Positions 49,132 to 63,045 of a stretch of 64,000 nt of DNA are shown here, piece after piece. The notes under the pieces are model-generated. The model did no database searches, was not told the DNA's origin, and saw nothing but the letters and a program-made list of their open reading frames with translations. Each line of letters opens with the position of its first letter. Position 1 is the stretch's first letter. This DNA is from Bradysia coprophila (taxonomy: Eukaryota; Arthropoda; Insecta; Diptera; Sciaridae): contig NW_023503493.1 of assembly GCF_014529535.1 (NCBI RefSeq), forward strand, positions 5,054,001 to 5,118,000. Reading direction: 5' to 3'. Made by a program: the position numbers and the translations under genes.

Positions 49132-50420
49132 TCAATCTTTATTAGGTTTATGAACGCCTTGTATAGTCGTTCTATGCAACACACGCAATCCAACTCGATC
49201 TCTAGAGTATTGAGTTTCAGGAACCGCCTCATGACCAACAGCCAAATTATCGGAAATAATAAACTCACCGGGTTGCCACTACCGGAAAAAGTTTATTTCA
49301 TGAAATGAACAATGGGTTTTGAGTCAGTGGACAGTAGACACTCACCTCATGCCTGTAGATAAGCTTCTGATTTCTCACAGTTATTTCGTCGTGAATTTCT
49401 CGAAGAATCTGTTCACTTTCTTCGATGCTCAACAATTTTTCTTTCGATCCTCCATAGTTCGAGATAAAACGTTCGGTCATACCCAGATGAAGGCACATTA
49501 CCTAGAATGAAGAACGAATTACATTTTGAAGAATGAAAAAGAAAATTGAATGGTTTCGTACCAGCTTCTTCGTCAATGGATGTTTATAAATCAACGGATG
49601 TATGGGCCCCGATCGGCGATCGCTCATCATCCATAATTGGTTCCATTTGGCAAATGTTTCCGTTTTCAAATTTTCGATGAACTCTGTCAATGGGAGAAAT
49701 TGTGTAGCTCCGTCCGATGGGACTGACACCATGTGATACAAGGAATAGCCGAACGGTGCAGGTTGAAACGAACCATCGATATGCCATCCGGTTCTACCAA
49801 CACCTAACACGAAAAGATACGCGTGTGCATGGGCGATTACATGAATTTAGTGAATCTGAAATCTGGCCGCTGCAGTGCCGGACTGGCCCTATGGGCGTTC
49901 GGGCGATTCCCGAAGGGCCTTTTGATTTTTGCATGGATAAATGACGACGAAGGGCTTTTTGAGGAGTTTCTCCATACAACGCCCGAAGGGCTTTTTTGAG
50001 CCAGTCCGGCACTGGGCCGTTGGAAATTAAAAATTTTGATAAGCATCCTACCGCGGCATCCTTCAGTCGCATCATTTGAAACTCTAAAAACGTCTGGATG
50101 GGGTGATTTCTCGTGTTTGTAAAATGTTGATTCCAAGTCTCCAAACCATCTACTGATTTCCACATGTCTGGCACCGTCGATGATACCTTGGCCCGTAAAC
50201 AACAATATTCTGTGGGAAGTAACGTCTTTTCTTATTTGTTCGATCACTGAAAACAGCAAAAAATGCAATTGAACAAAATGAGCGTAATGACGAGTTCAAC
50301 ATGATGTTCTTTGTTAGTATTCAAAAACGTAATACCTTCAGGTCTGTTCTCAGTTTGTAAATTGATACCGACGACCTCACAGCCAATTTGCCTGGGTATG
50401 AGCTCATAGAGCTTTGACAT
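49132..50420 (-). CDS. TauD/TfdA-type Fe(II)/2-oxoglutarate dioxygenase
   Basis: Five exons, 50420-50336, 50246-50052, 49803-49562, 49501-49346 and 49278-49132, join in frame to 274 residues, close to bacterial TauD (283) and much shorter than the animal carnitine-pathway enzymes BBOX and TMLHE. Members oxidise small acids (taurine, sulfonates, carnitine precursors) using 2-oxoglutarate and O2. Seen here: N-terminal GCEVVGINL, RILLFTGQ, the HxD iron pair His101/Asp103 in GWHIDGSF, distal His242 in NLAVGHEA, and Arg258 plus Arg262 in GLRVLHRTTI for the 2-oxoglutarate carboxylate. All catalytic residues are present. The start is taken at MSKLYELIP; an in-frame upstream extension lacks an ATG. 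No targeting peptide is obvious, so it is probably cytosolic. The substrate is unknown. Intron 2 contains a hAT MITE (49873-50014). Confidence 0.88.
49873..50014. mobile_element. hAT-type MITE in the dioxygenase intron
   Basis: The ends CAGTGCCGGACTGGC and GCCAGTCCGGCACTG are perfect inverted repeats. The target duplication is GGCCGCTG (49865-49872) and GGCCGTTG (50015-50022), with one mismatch. The interior is short and GC-rich. Confidence 0.85.
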
Positions 50421-50858
50421 GGTTCGAAAGGTAACTTTCCTTGCGGAGCGGACTATCAACTTTCGAAGAAATCTAAATGTGATGATTCACCGTGGATGAA
50501 TGCAATAATTCGAAAGATCATTTTACCTGATTTTTGCATCTAATGTAACTGCCAGAGGATTTCACTAAAGTAAACAAAATTTTCTGCAAACACAACATGA
50601 AATGATTCAAAAACTAATTTATTGTGACATCAGGTGTCAGTCGCGCGGTAAATATAAAAAAAGAAGAAGAACTTGACATTGTCAGCCCAACACAATTTCC
50701 TAATAAACGAATTGTAAGCCCAAAAACAGCTTGTAGTCCAGGTACTTATGTAATTCCGTGCGCCTTAAGTTCTTTAAAGTTTTTCTTTGTTCCATGTTGT
50801 TTGCCACAAAAAGTTGTGGAACAAATTTTTTTCCCGGAAAATGGAAAATCGTTTTTCC

Positions 50859-51168
50859 GGCCGGAAAAGTCATTCGTATGAAAACCTTCACAGTCAAATA
50901 TCTCCGAAAATAAAATATTTTTTTGAAAAATGTCTTCTGTTCTGATTAGTATGGCTCATTTGATGGAAGAATATTTTTTTTAGAGTAGTCGGAATGGAGT
51001 CGGTATTAGGGTTCTCCCAAAAAGTGTCCTGGAAAATTCATCAACTTTGAAGCCATTATTCCTGACCATTTACATTTTTTTCTTCATAAAAGTTGTGTCA
51101 TTCGAAAGCTACATTCAATTATTTCTCATTTCAGCCGGTTGGCCATGATCCATGTTCAGGAGCCTGAG
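50859..51168. repeat. 310-bp direct repeat, left copy
   Basis: It runs from GGCCGGAAAAG to GGAGCCTGAG and is about 97% identical by eye to 52613-52921 in the same orientation. Together they bracket the PHD-finger ORF. Confidence 0.8.
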
Positions 51169-51491
51169 ATAGGAGGAAGATGGCGGAATGTAACAGTCTC
51201 ACGTTTTGTTCGTGCTAAAATTTTATTCGATTTTGACCGCTTTTTGATCGTTTTTAATGTCTTTTCTATTTGAACTTATTGAAGAAGGTGTTTTCAACGA
51301 AATATTATCGCTAAAGTGTTCGAAAGTGTTGATTCGGCGTTGTAAATGATCGAGAAATAAGCTTCAATGGACCAGTAAAATATTGCCTGTATGTGTATGA
51401 GTAACAACAGCTGCTATTGTCATTGCCATTTATCAACAGGCAGAACGTGTTCTATTTGATATTATTTACACATTGCCAAGAGATCGAGAAA

Positions 51492-52448
51492 ATGAACAAT
51501 TGTACGGTGTGTGATGATAATTTCCGAAACGACAATCCGAATAAGGTCATTTGTGATGGAAATTGTCGTCAATCGTTTCATGCCGAATGTGTCAACTTCA
51601 GTAAGAACGCGCTTTTGTGCTATAGAGAAATGCCAAATTTCCAATGGTTCTGTGATGGCTGCATCATGCAAACACGCTCGTCCAACGTTTCAAATCGCCC
51701 GTTCAATAAAGTCAATTCGACCGTGATTATTCCAACCTCATCGCCATCCTACGTCCGACGACCGTTCATTGCTTCCAAACGTAAACAAAGTCGAAATCCG
51801 TTTCCGAATGCAATATCTAAAATCAGTTCCACGTCTCGAAGTTCTGTGCTGTTGGTCTGCAAATCTCCAATCGTAAACGGCGTCAATGATAACGTCAATG
51901 TTTCGAGAAGTCCTCCATCGAAGAATGAAATACCGCTCACGACCGAATCAATCAACTCTCATGCTGAAAATGGACCACACTCATTCACCACGACTGAAAT
52001 CAGTCAAGACGGTGTCGCTAAGCACAAGCCGAAAAATAACTCTGCAGATTTTAAAGAAATGACAGAAACGTCGTCGGACCTGAATTCAACGTCAATGGCC
52101 GAGAATGGATCCGCTAACGTCAAAAATTCGCCAATTAAACCGTCGAGCAGTTCAAGCGTTCACTCGCAAACGATTACATCGCCGTTCAAGACCCGGAAGG
52201 ATGCTTATGTATCCAAATTTGATCCGTCAGTCACCGAAGAAGATGTAGTCGATTATCTACTGGAGAAGAACGTAATATCGTCGCCTAAGGATGTTTCGTG
52301 CAAGATGCTTGTTTCACCTAATGGATCGCTGACATTTCTTAGTTTCGTATCGTTTAGAATGACAGTCAGCTCAGAGGTGTTTGAAAAACTTATCAGTGAT
52401 GAATTGTGGCCAGACGGAGTCGCCGCTAGAGAATTTGTGAAGCGCTAA
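51492..52448 (+). CDS. PHD-finger protein resembling LINE ORF1 (gag-like)
   Basis: An uninterrupted frame codes for 318 residues from the ATG at 51492; the frame is open further upstream to 51417, but the PHD finger begins right after this Met. Residues 4-58 form a C4HC3 PHD finger: C-x2-C, IC-DGNC, SFH-x2-C, WFC-x2-C. A long Ser/Thr/Asn-rich linker follows, then a C-terminal domain of about 90 residues (DAYVSKFDPSVTEEDVVDYL, SFVSFRMTVSS, ELWPDGVAAREF) typical of ORF1 proteins of insect non-LTR retrotransposons. There is no reverse-transcriptase ORF nearby. The ORF sits between two 310-bp direct repeats. It may be a non-autonomous element or a domesticated ORF1. Reading chromatin marks is known for PHD fingers; a role here is inference. 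Confidence 0.75.
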   Translation: MNNCTVCDDNFRNDNPNKVICDGNCRQSFHAECVNFSKNALLCYREMPNFQWFCDGCIMQTRSSNVSNRPFNKVNSTVIIPTSSPSYVRRPFIASKRKQSRNPFPNAISKISSTSRSSVLLVCKSPIVNGVNDNVNVSRSPPSKNEIPLTTESINSHAENGPHSFTTTEISQDGVAKHKPKNNSADFKEMTETSSDLNSTSMAENGSANVKNSPIKPSSSSSVHSQTITSPFKTRKDAYVSKFDPSVTEEDVVDYLLEKNVISSPKDVSCKMLVSPNGSLTFLSFVSFRMTVSSEVFEKLISDELWPDGVAAREFVKR

Positions 52449-52612
52449 AGGATTTTTCATGTTTTTTAGGTTTTCGTCGAGTAGGAAACCGTTCGTAAAT
52501 TTGCTTTAATTGAATTTCATTGTTGAAGCTGATTGTACCTGATTGATGTTGTAAATGGAACTTTATTCAGCCAGTATTGGCGGTGTTATCAAATCAAATT
52601 CAAATTGAAAAT

Positions 52613-52921
52613 GGCCGGAAAAGCCATTCGTAAGAAAACCTTCACAGTCGAATATCTCCGAAAATAAAATATTTTTTTGAAAAATGTCTTCTGTGCTGAT
52701 TAGTACCAATATTTGATGGAAGAATATTTTTTTTAGAGTAGTCGGAATGGAATCGGTATTAGGGTTCTCCCAAAAAGTGTCCTGGAAAATTCATCAACTT
52801 TGAAGCCATTATTCCTGACCATTTACATTTTTTTCTTCATAAAAGTTGTGTCATTCGAAAGCTACATTCAATTATTTCTCATTTCAGCCGGTCGGCCATG
52901 ATCCATGTTCAAGAGCCTGAG
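52613..52921. repeat. 310-bp direct repeat, right copy
   Basis: Same sequence and orientation as 50859-51168, with scattered single-base differences. It begins 165 bp after the stop of the PHD ORF. Confidence 0.8.
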
Positions 52922-53908
52922 GTATGGTCTGGGAAAGTCATGTATGTCCCTTTAAGGATTTTTTAAGTTTTTCCTAGATCAATAAACCATACGTGGCAAT
53001 AATTTAGGATACTAATTCCAGTGTTTCTGGCACATACATTTCGTCATTACTTCCCCTCTCCATGATTTCGGTTCAAGTATTATGGAAAGTTCCATATTTG
53101 GGATGTTGTTGATAATTTTAACTATAAAAAGTTTAATTTACTTTTATGAAAGCATTTTCGTGTGACATATCTATTTTATAACTGTTTTCGTGACTGTGTA
53201 TGGAGTTGACCATCCAAAATAATGTCGAATCTTAACGTTTCTAGCACTTCTTTGTTCTAGACACTAGACATTTCATTGAGTCTTGGCAATTTTTTCGGCT
53301 AACATTTGGGCTGTTAACAATTTTGAAGTCACCAGAAGTAAGTTCTATGTAAGACATGTAAGATATTTGCCTCGTATCTCCTGGACAATACCTATCCAAT
53401 GAGTCTACACACATGTGTGTCCATAGCCCGTAGCGGCAGCAATCCTCGGACAAAAAACAAAATTTTTCGACTTTAGGTGGAAGTTCACCAGCCAATAAAA
53501 GAATATTAAAATTAAACGACTGCGGCTTTCGACTATTTGGGCCAAGTGCTATCTAGGCATGTAAAGAAAGAGTCGCTAAAACACAACTCCGACGGAGCCT
53601 GGTCCACTTTCAAAAAAATCCCTCTACACTATTCAAATGGCAATCTCTAGTTGCGACAGAAAAGTCAAACAGGAGGCTCTATAGAATTTCTAAAAAGCCA
53701 AAGGAGATCACACTTTGAGAAGATCGCTTTAACCACAGCACTGCTAGCAGAGCTGTGCTTTAACACTTTTTATCTCCTGCAAGCTGATATTTCATACATT
53801 ACGCGTTTCTGCATATAAACACAAACACATACATAACCACAGCCTATACGATTGGATAATTCACACATAACCCACCTAGGGTAAATTTACTTTCCATCTA
53901 CATATTTG
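52922..53908. other. intergenic, repeat fragments
   Basis: The stretch 53500-53620 resembles a decayed foldback end (TTTCAAAAAAATCCCTC). 53640-53790 shares sequence with 47690-47840. The minus frame 53241-53495 has no domain. Confidence 0.4.
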
Positions 53909-53995
53909 AAAAAAAAAAAAATTGCCGAACGGCGGAAGCGAACACGGGACCAACAGCATATCAACCAAACATGCTGACCACTACGCCAACAAATC
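53909..53995 (-). repeat. tRNA-like Pol III unit (SINE head or tRNA pseudogene)
   Basis: On the minus strand the sequence GGCGTAGTGGTCAGCATG fits a Pol III A box and D arm, CATGT-TTGGTTG-ATATG forms an anticodon-like stem and loop, and GTGTTCGCTTCC is a degenerate B box. A run of 13 T follows directly, as in a Pol III terminator. The T arm pairs poorly and there is no good acceptor stem, so it is not a functional tRNA call. Confidence 0.5.
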
Positions 53996-55390
53996 ACATA
54001 ACGCGATGCAATTGGTGTCGGTAGTGGTTCGTTAGTCACTTCTACATCGATCAAATAATCAGAGTAACTAGTCGGAATGATGTGATTTGAACGAAATGTT
54101 GAGGTGGAAAGTATATGTGTGTGAGTAAGTAAATAAAGGATTCTCTGTATGATGTTTTTTTTTGTTGTGAATGCGTTTTAAAACAACATGCTTAATTAAT
54201 TAATTTTAAATCCAAATTTTTGTGGTTATTTCGCTAATGTATGAAATATCAGCTTCTCGAATCACTTCTTATGTACAATTGTATATACACTCGCTGGCGC
54301 TCGTTATATACAATTGTACATACGAAGTTATTCTCGAAATATACACCAAGGTAGAAAATGTACTATTACACACTGTAAGCATATGCATATCATAATTGCT
54401 TTACTATCGGATCTATTACTTCAATTGATCTAAATATTTTGAAAAGATTAATTAAAAATCTTTTACTTCATTTGTTTTGAACATGATTTTTTGGTATATA
54501 AGACTGCATTAGTTAGAGGTTGTCGTTTATAGCTGAAGTCGTTATCGATAGCAGATGAGTTCATATTAACTTGAGAGATCATCCAATCGTTTTTCCAATG
54601 TTGTCGATAACATATGAGATGAGATGAGATAAATTAAATGCTCTGCACATATCACAGAGAGTTGATGGATACAAAATTAATTTTTTCTCTTCCACACAAC
54701 GACGTGAGTGTGTGTTCTCTCTCCCGACCTGTCACTGAATGTTGTTACATAAGAACATAATTTTTCAAACAATTCCACTAACATTGTACGGTCCGGACTG
54801 TATCATTCATATACGTGCAGTGTGTGTGTCGTGTGCTTGAATTCAATTTTTATTGCGTGAAATTACTTTTTAATGTTTTGCATTGATCATCCGACCCACT
54901 AACCGAATAACAATTCCATTGACATAAGCACAAGTAACACCGTCAACCGTTCGCCGTTGTGAGAAGAAGGTAAAATTTTCCGCAAACAATAAAAATTGCG
55001 TGAGTGAGTAACTGGGCATTGTGTAACGACTTACACTGAGAAAAGGATTTTTGGCCAACAGATCGTGCTCGATCATCTGTGCTAAACATAAACAACCGAA
55101 AAGTTGTCAAAAAGTCATTCTATTTCGGTCGAGATTTTTGTTTCGAGTGTGTCTCCCCACCGCTTGATTCTCATTCACTCATTGGACCACTTAATTTTGA
55201 TTGAAGAAAATCGATAGAACGTTGTTGTTGTCTGACATAGAGTGTGTGTTTGCCAGTGGAAAAATCCATTCACCGTTTGCGTTTGCGAATAAAATTTGTT
55301 TTCATTTTTCACGTCAACAGAATCCGCTGTGTACCGAATAAATTGCAAAAAAAATTCCCTGGCAGTCGTTAGCAGTGCAGTACACACACA
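53996..55390. other. intergenic; promoter region of the P5C dehydrogenase gene at the right end
   Basis: AT-rich and without a supported gene. A small inverted pair sits at about 54270-54320 (TATGTACAATTGTATATA). The last approximately 150 bp before 55391 probably form the 5' UTR. Confidence 0.4.
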
Positions 55391-57944
<2,554 letters not shown>

Positions 57945-60468
57945 GGACGAGTCGACGAAAGACAATTCTTTTTCCTTTCTGTGCTGCTGAGCCAATGCAA
58001 TTGGCTAGCAAATGGCAATTCATCCGTTGCTTTTACGTTGTATCGATAGACATTAATTTTAACTGCTTATGTGAGCACAGCTGCACAGGTTGCAAGTATT
58101 TTTTTTTGTTGTTGTTGTAATTCAGGTAATTTTAAGAATTTTTATTTTCTCTGATGTCGTTTGCTGTGTCGGGAGTATATTCTACGGCGGCGAACGATTT
58201 CTCCACTCAGTTTTACTGTTAGCATCGTTCGACGAGCGAGACATCCGAATCTCATGTTCTATGAACAAATTACAAAGAAATTGCTCGACGACGAATAGAA
58301 TCTCATGATAACCTGCCAACCTATCTACCTAACCTACCTATACTTAATCACTTAGAGAGCCAATTATGGCATTTTATGTTAGCCAACGGATCCATCCAAG
58401 AACGGAAAGTATTTCCCCTTTTGATTTTAGTTTTACTTTTGAAATTTGTTCCTTTTTGCGCGGTTTGATTGAAAATCAACTGCACCGACAGAGACGGGTC
58501 GTAAGATTTTTATTTTTTTTTTTAGTTTTTATTCTTTGTTGTTTATGCATTTAAAGCGAAAAATTTTATTATTTTGATGGAAGTGAAGTGGAAGTAGCAA
58601 CACCGCGCGACGTTAATTTTATATTTTAAGGAAGTGAATCTCACTTATATGTAATGAGACAGCGGGTCTCAAGGATGAAATATCAATTGATGAAACAAAT
58701 ATATCTCTGACGTTGAAGACAAAAGACAAGACAATATTTATGTGAACCAGACGAGAGTCGATGATCTAACCGAAATGGAAATTTGAAACCATTTTCATGT
58801 CATCCTAAATAAACTTAAACTTAAACAATAAAACAAAACAAAAAACGGTGTGTTGACGGACATTAAATAATGTTGTTGTTGCTGTTGTTGAAAATTTTCT
58901 CAGTGTTTTTACTCATAAACTATAGTAAGGAAAACAAAACTTACAAAAATAAGCAAAACCAATAAAATATTTTTCATTTGTTCGTTTCATTGTAGACAAT
59001 AAGTTTCTTTTGTTTTTAAAATTAAGAAAAGAAACGAAATAAATTAGGCAGAAGAGAAAAAAAAGCAAGAAAAACCAATTGCCTTTTCCTATTTTGGTTA
59101 TACCCAGCACTTCCATCACTCGAAAGAAATCTTGTACTGCACTAGAGGTCGTTTATCAACCTAAGGCCAGGGTCGAACGAAAGGAATTGTTGGACGCCAA
59201 AAATGAAAACGAGGAATTGAACGCCGCTGTGGCAGATTAAGGATTTTAGCGCAAATTTAAGAGATGATGATATTTTCGACCGAAAAAATGATATTTTCGA
59301 ACGTTGGTTGGGAAAACCTCCTAAAATCTCTTAGCATTATAATCCAACTAAACGTCTTTTTCGCAGATCTAGATGGTTTGCCTCTCTATTTTTCCCAATT
59401 CATCCTTCACCAATGACTTCTGTCGACATACCTTCGGCATAATCTTGCAGGTACAGAGTTGTCATACTTTATAGTTACTGAATTGAATTTGATAAAAGCA
59501 TTTACGATCGAAAACCAACGCACTTTCGGTGTGTTTGGGACTAAGCCTGCCTTGCCCGTTTCACTTCTATATACTCATTAAAGAGTATAACCTAAAGTTA
59601 ATCATAGTTTGCCGATCCATGAAGCAATCGTCTTCTTCTCGTTTTTTCTACCTCTTAACACATTCATTCCTGAACCCAATACCACATCTGTATATAGAAA
59701 TACAGTTAAAACAATGCTCTGATCTGATACATCTCGCAACGAGAATGGACTTTTTTACCTGTCGTCTTAAGAAAGAAAGTAAGAAAAGAAATTTCGTCGA
59801 TTGATCCACCGTTAACTCAGAGTCTCAGCGTCAGTCTTTCACCATATTCAAGACATCAACCGAGCTAAACAGAACAATAAAAACCACGGCAGAAGGGCCA
59901 TGGCGCAAGAGCGAATTAAACAAAAACAAAAAGTCGTCCGAGTCTCGTTTATCCCTAGAGTACCTAGAGACACCGTTTCGTTCCGTTAAATTCAATAACT
60001 TCGGAGTTCATCTTTACAATTCCCGTGAAATGTAAGTAAAGTGAAGACAAACACATTGGGGAACTCATGACGACAATGTGTGTTAGTTTTTCAATTTATA
60101 TGCGTTCTACGGTAAGGTGGAAAACTGTCAGTCAAAGTAAAACGCACGACTAGAAAAACACAAAGTCAGTAAACTTAACCAATCGTTTGCGAACCATTAC
60201 TCAACAAAATACTATAAAATATGATAAAGCATAAGGATCTGACCTTGACCATACATCCTCTCGTTCATACATCATCCGGTACCTAATTCACTTCATATCA
60301 CTTTCACCTCAACTCTCACAACAAGAACACAAAAGCATTCACACTAAAACAAAAGAAAAAGAAACAATGACACTAGCAGCACAATTAAACAAAAGGTCAC
60401 TAAATCGCGAACAAACAAAAGTTCACTAAATCGCGAAGATTCAAACACTCCCAGTGCGGAATTTTCGT
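57945..60468. other. 3' UTR of the P5C dehydrogenase gene, then intergenic
   Basis: AATAAA at 58808-58813 is a likely poly(A) site, giving a 3' UTR of about 860 nt. A GTTGTTGTTGCTGTTGTTG microsatellite lies at about 58870. Short frames at 58090-58554, 58913-59119 and 59529-59804 have no domains. Confidence 0.5.
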
Positions 60469-60623
60469 CAGAGGCGCCGACTTTAAATTCGTTCATGGGG
60501 GGCTCATGGGGGGCAAAGAGCACAAAATGATAAAAAATGGTTGAAAACCCTAGGAATTTAAAGAATTTTTGCATTGTCATGGGGGGCAATCGCCCCCCTC
60601 GCCCCCTATACTCGGCGCCACTG
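60469..60623. mobile_element. hAT-type MITE, CAGAGGCGCCGA ends
   Basis: The ends CAGAGGCGCCGA and TCGGCGCCACTG are inverted repeats with one mismatch, flanked by the exact 8-bp duplication ATTTTCGT (60461-60468 and 60624-60631). The interior is rich in G runs (CATGGGGGGC). Confidence 0.9.
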
Positions 60624-60662
60624 ATTTTCGTAATCATGTTTGTTTTCTTTGTAAGTATCGTG

Positions 60663-61258
60663 CAGACTGGAGAGCCGCCCAAAACGACCCGCCGCCGCCG
60701 CCAGAGGTTTAGGTCGGCTAACTCGGCGGCTGGTGTATATTTTATCCATAAAAGACAAAAAGATGACACAAACCAACAAAATTAAATTCATTTTTTGGGA
60801 CAATACAGTCACTTGAGAATGTACCCGTACTTTTAATGTCCCTTGCGATGCCTATCTTTTAGATATTTTCGTTTGATTTTCGTTATTTTTTTATTTTTTC
60901 TTCAAAACGACATTCAAAGAAAAATTGAGAAATTTAAGAAATTCGTAAAAATTGCGAAAATTCGATTCGTAGAAGATGTGAAACTTCATGAAAAGCGCAA
61001 AAATTCGTTAAAAGCGCGAAAACTTGTGAACAGAGCGAAGATTCGTGAAAAGGATGAAAATTCGTAAAAAAAATCGCAAAAATCGTGAAAATTACAAAAA
61101 TTTGTCATCAAGCCGCCGCCAGCCGACCTTTTGGTCGGCGGCTAGGCCGAGTCGCCGCCTGAACTTTTTTAACGGCTAAGCCGTACCTATTCGCCGCCGC
61201 CACCTCTTTTTTGGACGGCTAGACGCCGCCGGCGTTTATTTTTCGGCTCTCCACTCTG
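60663..61258. mobile_element. hAT-type MITE, CAGACTGGAGAGCCG ends
   Basis: The ends CAGACTGGAGAGCCG and CGGCTCTCCACTCTG differ by one base when inverted, and the exact 8-bp duplication GTATCGTG flanks them (60655-60662 and 61259-61266). Sub-terminal regions are GCCGCCGCC-rich; the AT-rich middle holds AAATTCGTGAAAA-like short repeats. Frames inside (60843-61067) are not genes. Confidence 0.9.
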
Positions 61259-61266
61259 GTATCGTG

Positions 61267-61774
61267 ACCTAAATGGTAAAGTCTGAAAATTTATCGTGTA
61301 TTACCCATCTTTCACGTGGAATAGGGTATGTGGTGATGCCCATCCTTCAATTAGAACAAAGCGTGTAGCAGTGTTACCCATGACGTTTGGGATTACTGAA
61401 AAATTAACCTAAAATTGTAACGTAAAAAAAGCCTCTGAATTTGTTTCAGTTTCAACGCTAACGCACGGTTAGCACCGAAGCTGACTTTGACATCACTCAA
61501 ACTGAACCGATTAGTAGGGCTCACTAGCTGCATTTTGGTGCATTTTGGTGGTATTAAAGCATGAATTTTTTACCATTGATAAATATACATTTGGGAAATC
61601 AAAAACGATTAGGAGACTTTGAAAAAGTGACATCTAGCGCCATCTACATCCGGTTGAAGTTTTCGATGCAGAGGTAACTTTGATGAATTTCTGTGTAGCG
61701 GGAATCGAAGCTACGCAGGTGATATTGGTCTCAAACGAAAGCTGAGGGTTCAAAGCTTTTTTTAGTGCAAAAAA
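61267..61774. other. intergenic, no gene seen
   Basis: Unique-looking AT-rich sequence with a tandem GCATTTTGGTG pair near 61530. Confidence 0.4.
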
Positions 61775-63045
61775 ATTTCACGAATTTTCCGATTTTCCCG
61801 CAGTTTTTCCGAATTTTCTTAAAAATGATATTTTAAAACTGAGGTGAAAGTTAAGTAATTTTTAAAATTGATTCAAAAAAGTTTTTTTTTCTTCGCTATT
61901 ATCGTTGCACATTCAGTTTCCAAACTTTTAACGATGAAAAAGTTTTTGGATGTTCCGCAGCAGTGGTAAATAGTTTCAGTTTTCATCGAAAATTTGAACC
62001 CTTTTGCATGGCGAATTTTTTTCTGCGATTTTTTTTTTCGTAAATTTAATGAGACTAGTACTGGGACTGCTAGGCATGATCTAAAAACAAAATAAAACCA
62101 GTTTTTAGATTTTTTAAAAAGTATTAAGTTTCCGAAATCTGCTGAAATCTGTAAATTTTCCTCCTTCGGCGAACTTTGACAGACTCTAAAAAATCCATAA
62201 ACGCCGCAAGCAGCACAAAAATACTTTAAACGCTTAGCTTGGACCCTCAGCTTTCAAACGATACCAAACACTTCACAACCGGATCAAAGGATGTATGACC
62301 TGTGATGTGAGATATGTAGTTGGACCCAATTCCATGCAAATTTCGAAATATATGAGAGGTAAGTGGAAAAGCCGCAAAAATCATTTTTAAAGGGATATTG
62401 ATTAGAAAACGGAAGTTGTCAAAAGCTGACACCCAAAATAATTAAAATCGTTTCCGTTTTCCCATATATTTCGAAATTTGCTTGAAATCGCGTCCAACCA
62501 CATATCTCACATCGCAGGTCATACATCCTTCGATCCGGTTGTGAAGTGTTTGGTATCGTTTGAAAGCTGAGGGTCCCAGTTAAGCGTTTAAAGTATTTTT
62601 GTGCTGTTTGAAACGTTTATGGATTTTTTAGGGTCTGTCAAAGTTCGCCGAAGGAGGAAAATTTACAGATTTTAGCAGATTTCGGAAACTTAATATTTTT
62701 TTAAAAATCTAAAAACTGGTTTTATTTTGTTTTTAGATCATGCCTAGCAGTCCCAGTACTAGTCTCATTAAATTTACGAAAAAAAAATTCGCAGAAAAAA
62801 ATTCGCCATGCAAAAGGGTTCAAATTTTCGATGAAAACTGAAACTAGTTACCACTGTTGCGGAACATCCAAAAACTTTTTCATCGTTAAAAGTTTGGAAA
62901 CTGAATGTGCAACGATAATAGCGAAGAAAAAAAAATCTTTTTTGAATCAATTTTAAAAATTACTTAACTTTCACCTCAGTTTTAAAATATCATTTTTAAG
63001 AAAATTCGGAAAAACTGCGGGAAAATCGGAAAATTCGTGAAATTG
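61775..63045. mobile_element. 1.27-kb foldback element, near-perfect palindrome
   Basis: The left outer sequence AATTTCACGAATTTTCCG is mirrored by CGGAAAATTCGTGAAATT at the right. Arms of about 600 bp pair throughout (for example GGATGTTCCGCAGCAGTGG versus CCACTGTTGCGGAACATCC) around a centre near 62410. There is no ORF of note and no relation to the TGAGGGATTC family is evident. Confidence 0.82.

Noticed and set aside
53909-53995. A functional tRNA gene (loop would read anticodon GGT)
   Set aside because: The T arm does not pair and there is no convincing seven-base acceptor stem; kept only as a tRNA-like repeat.
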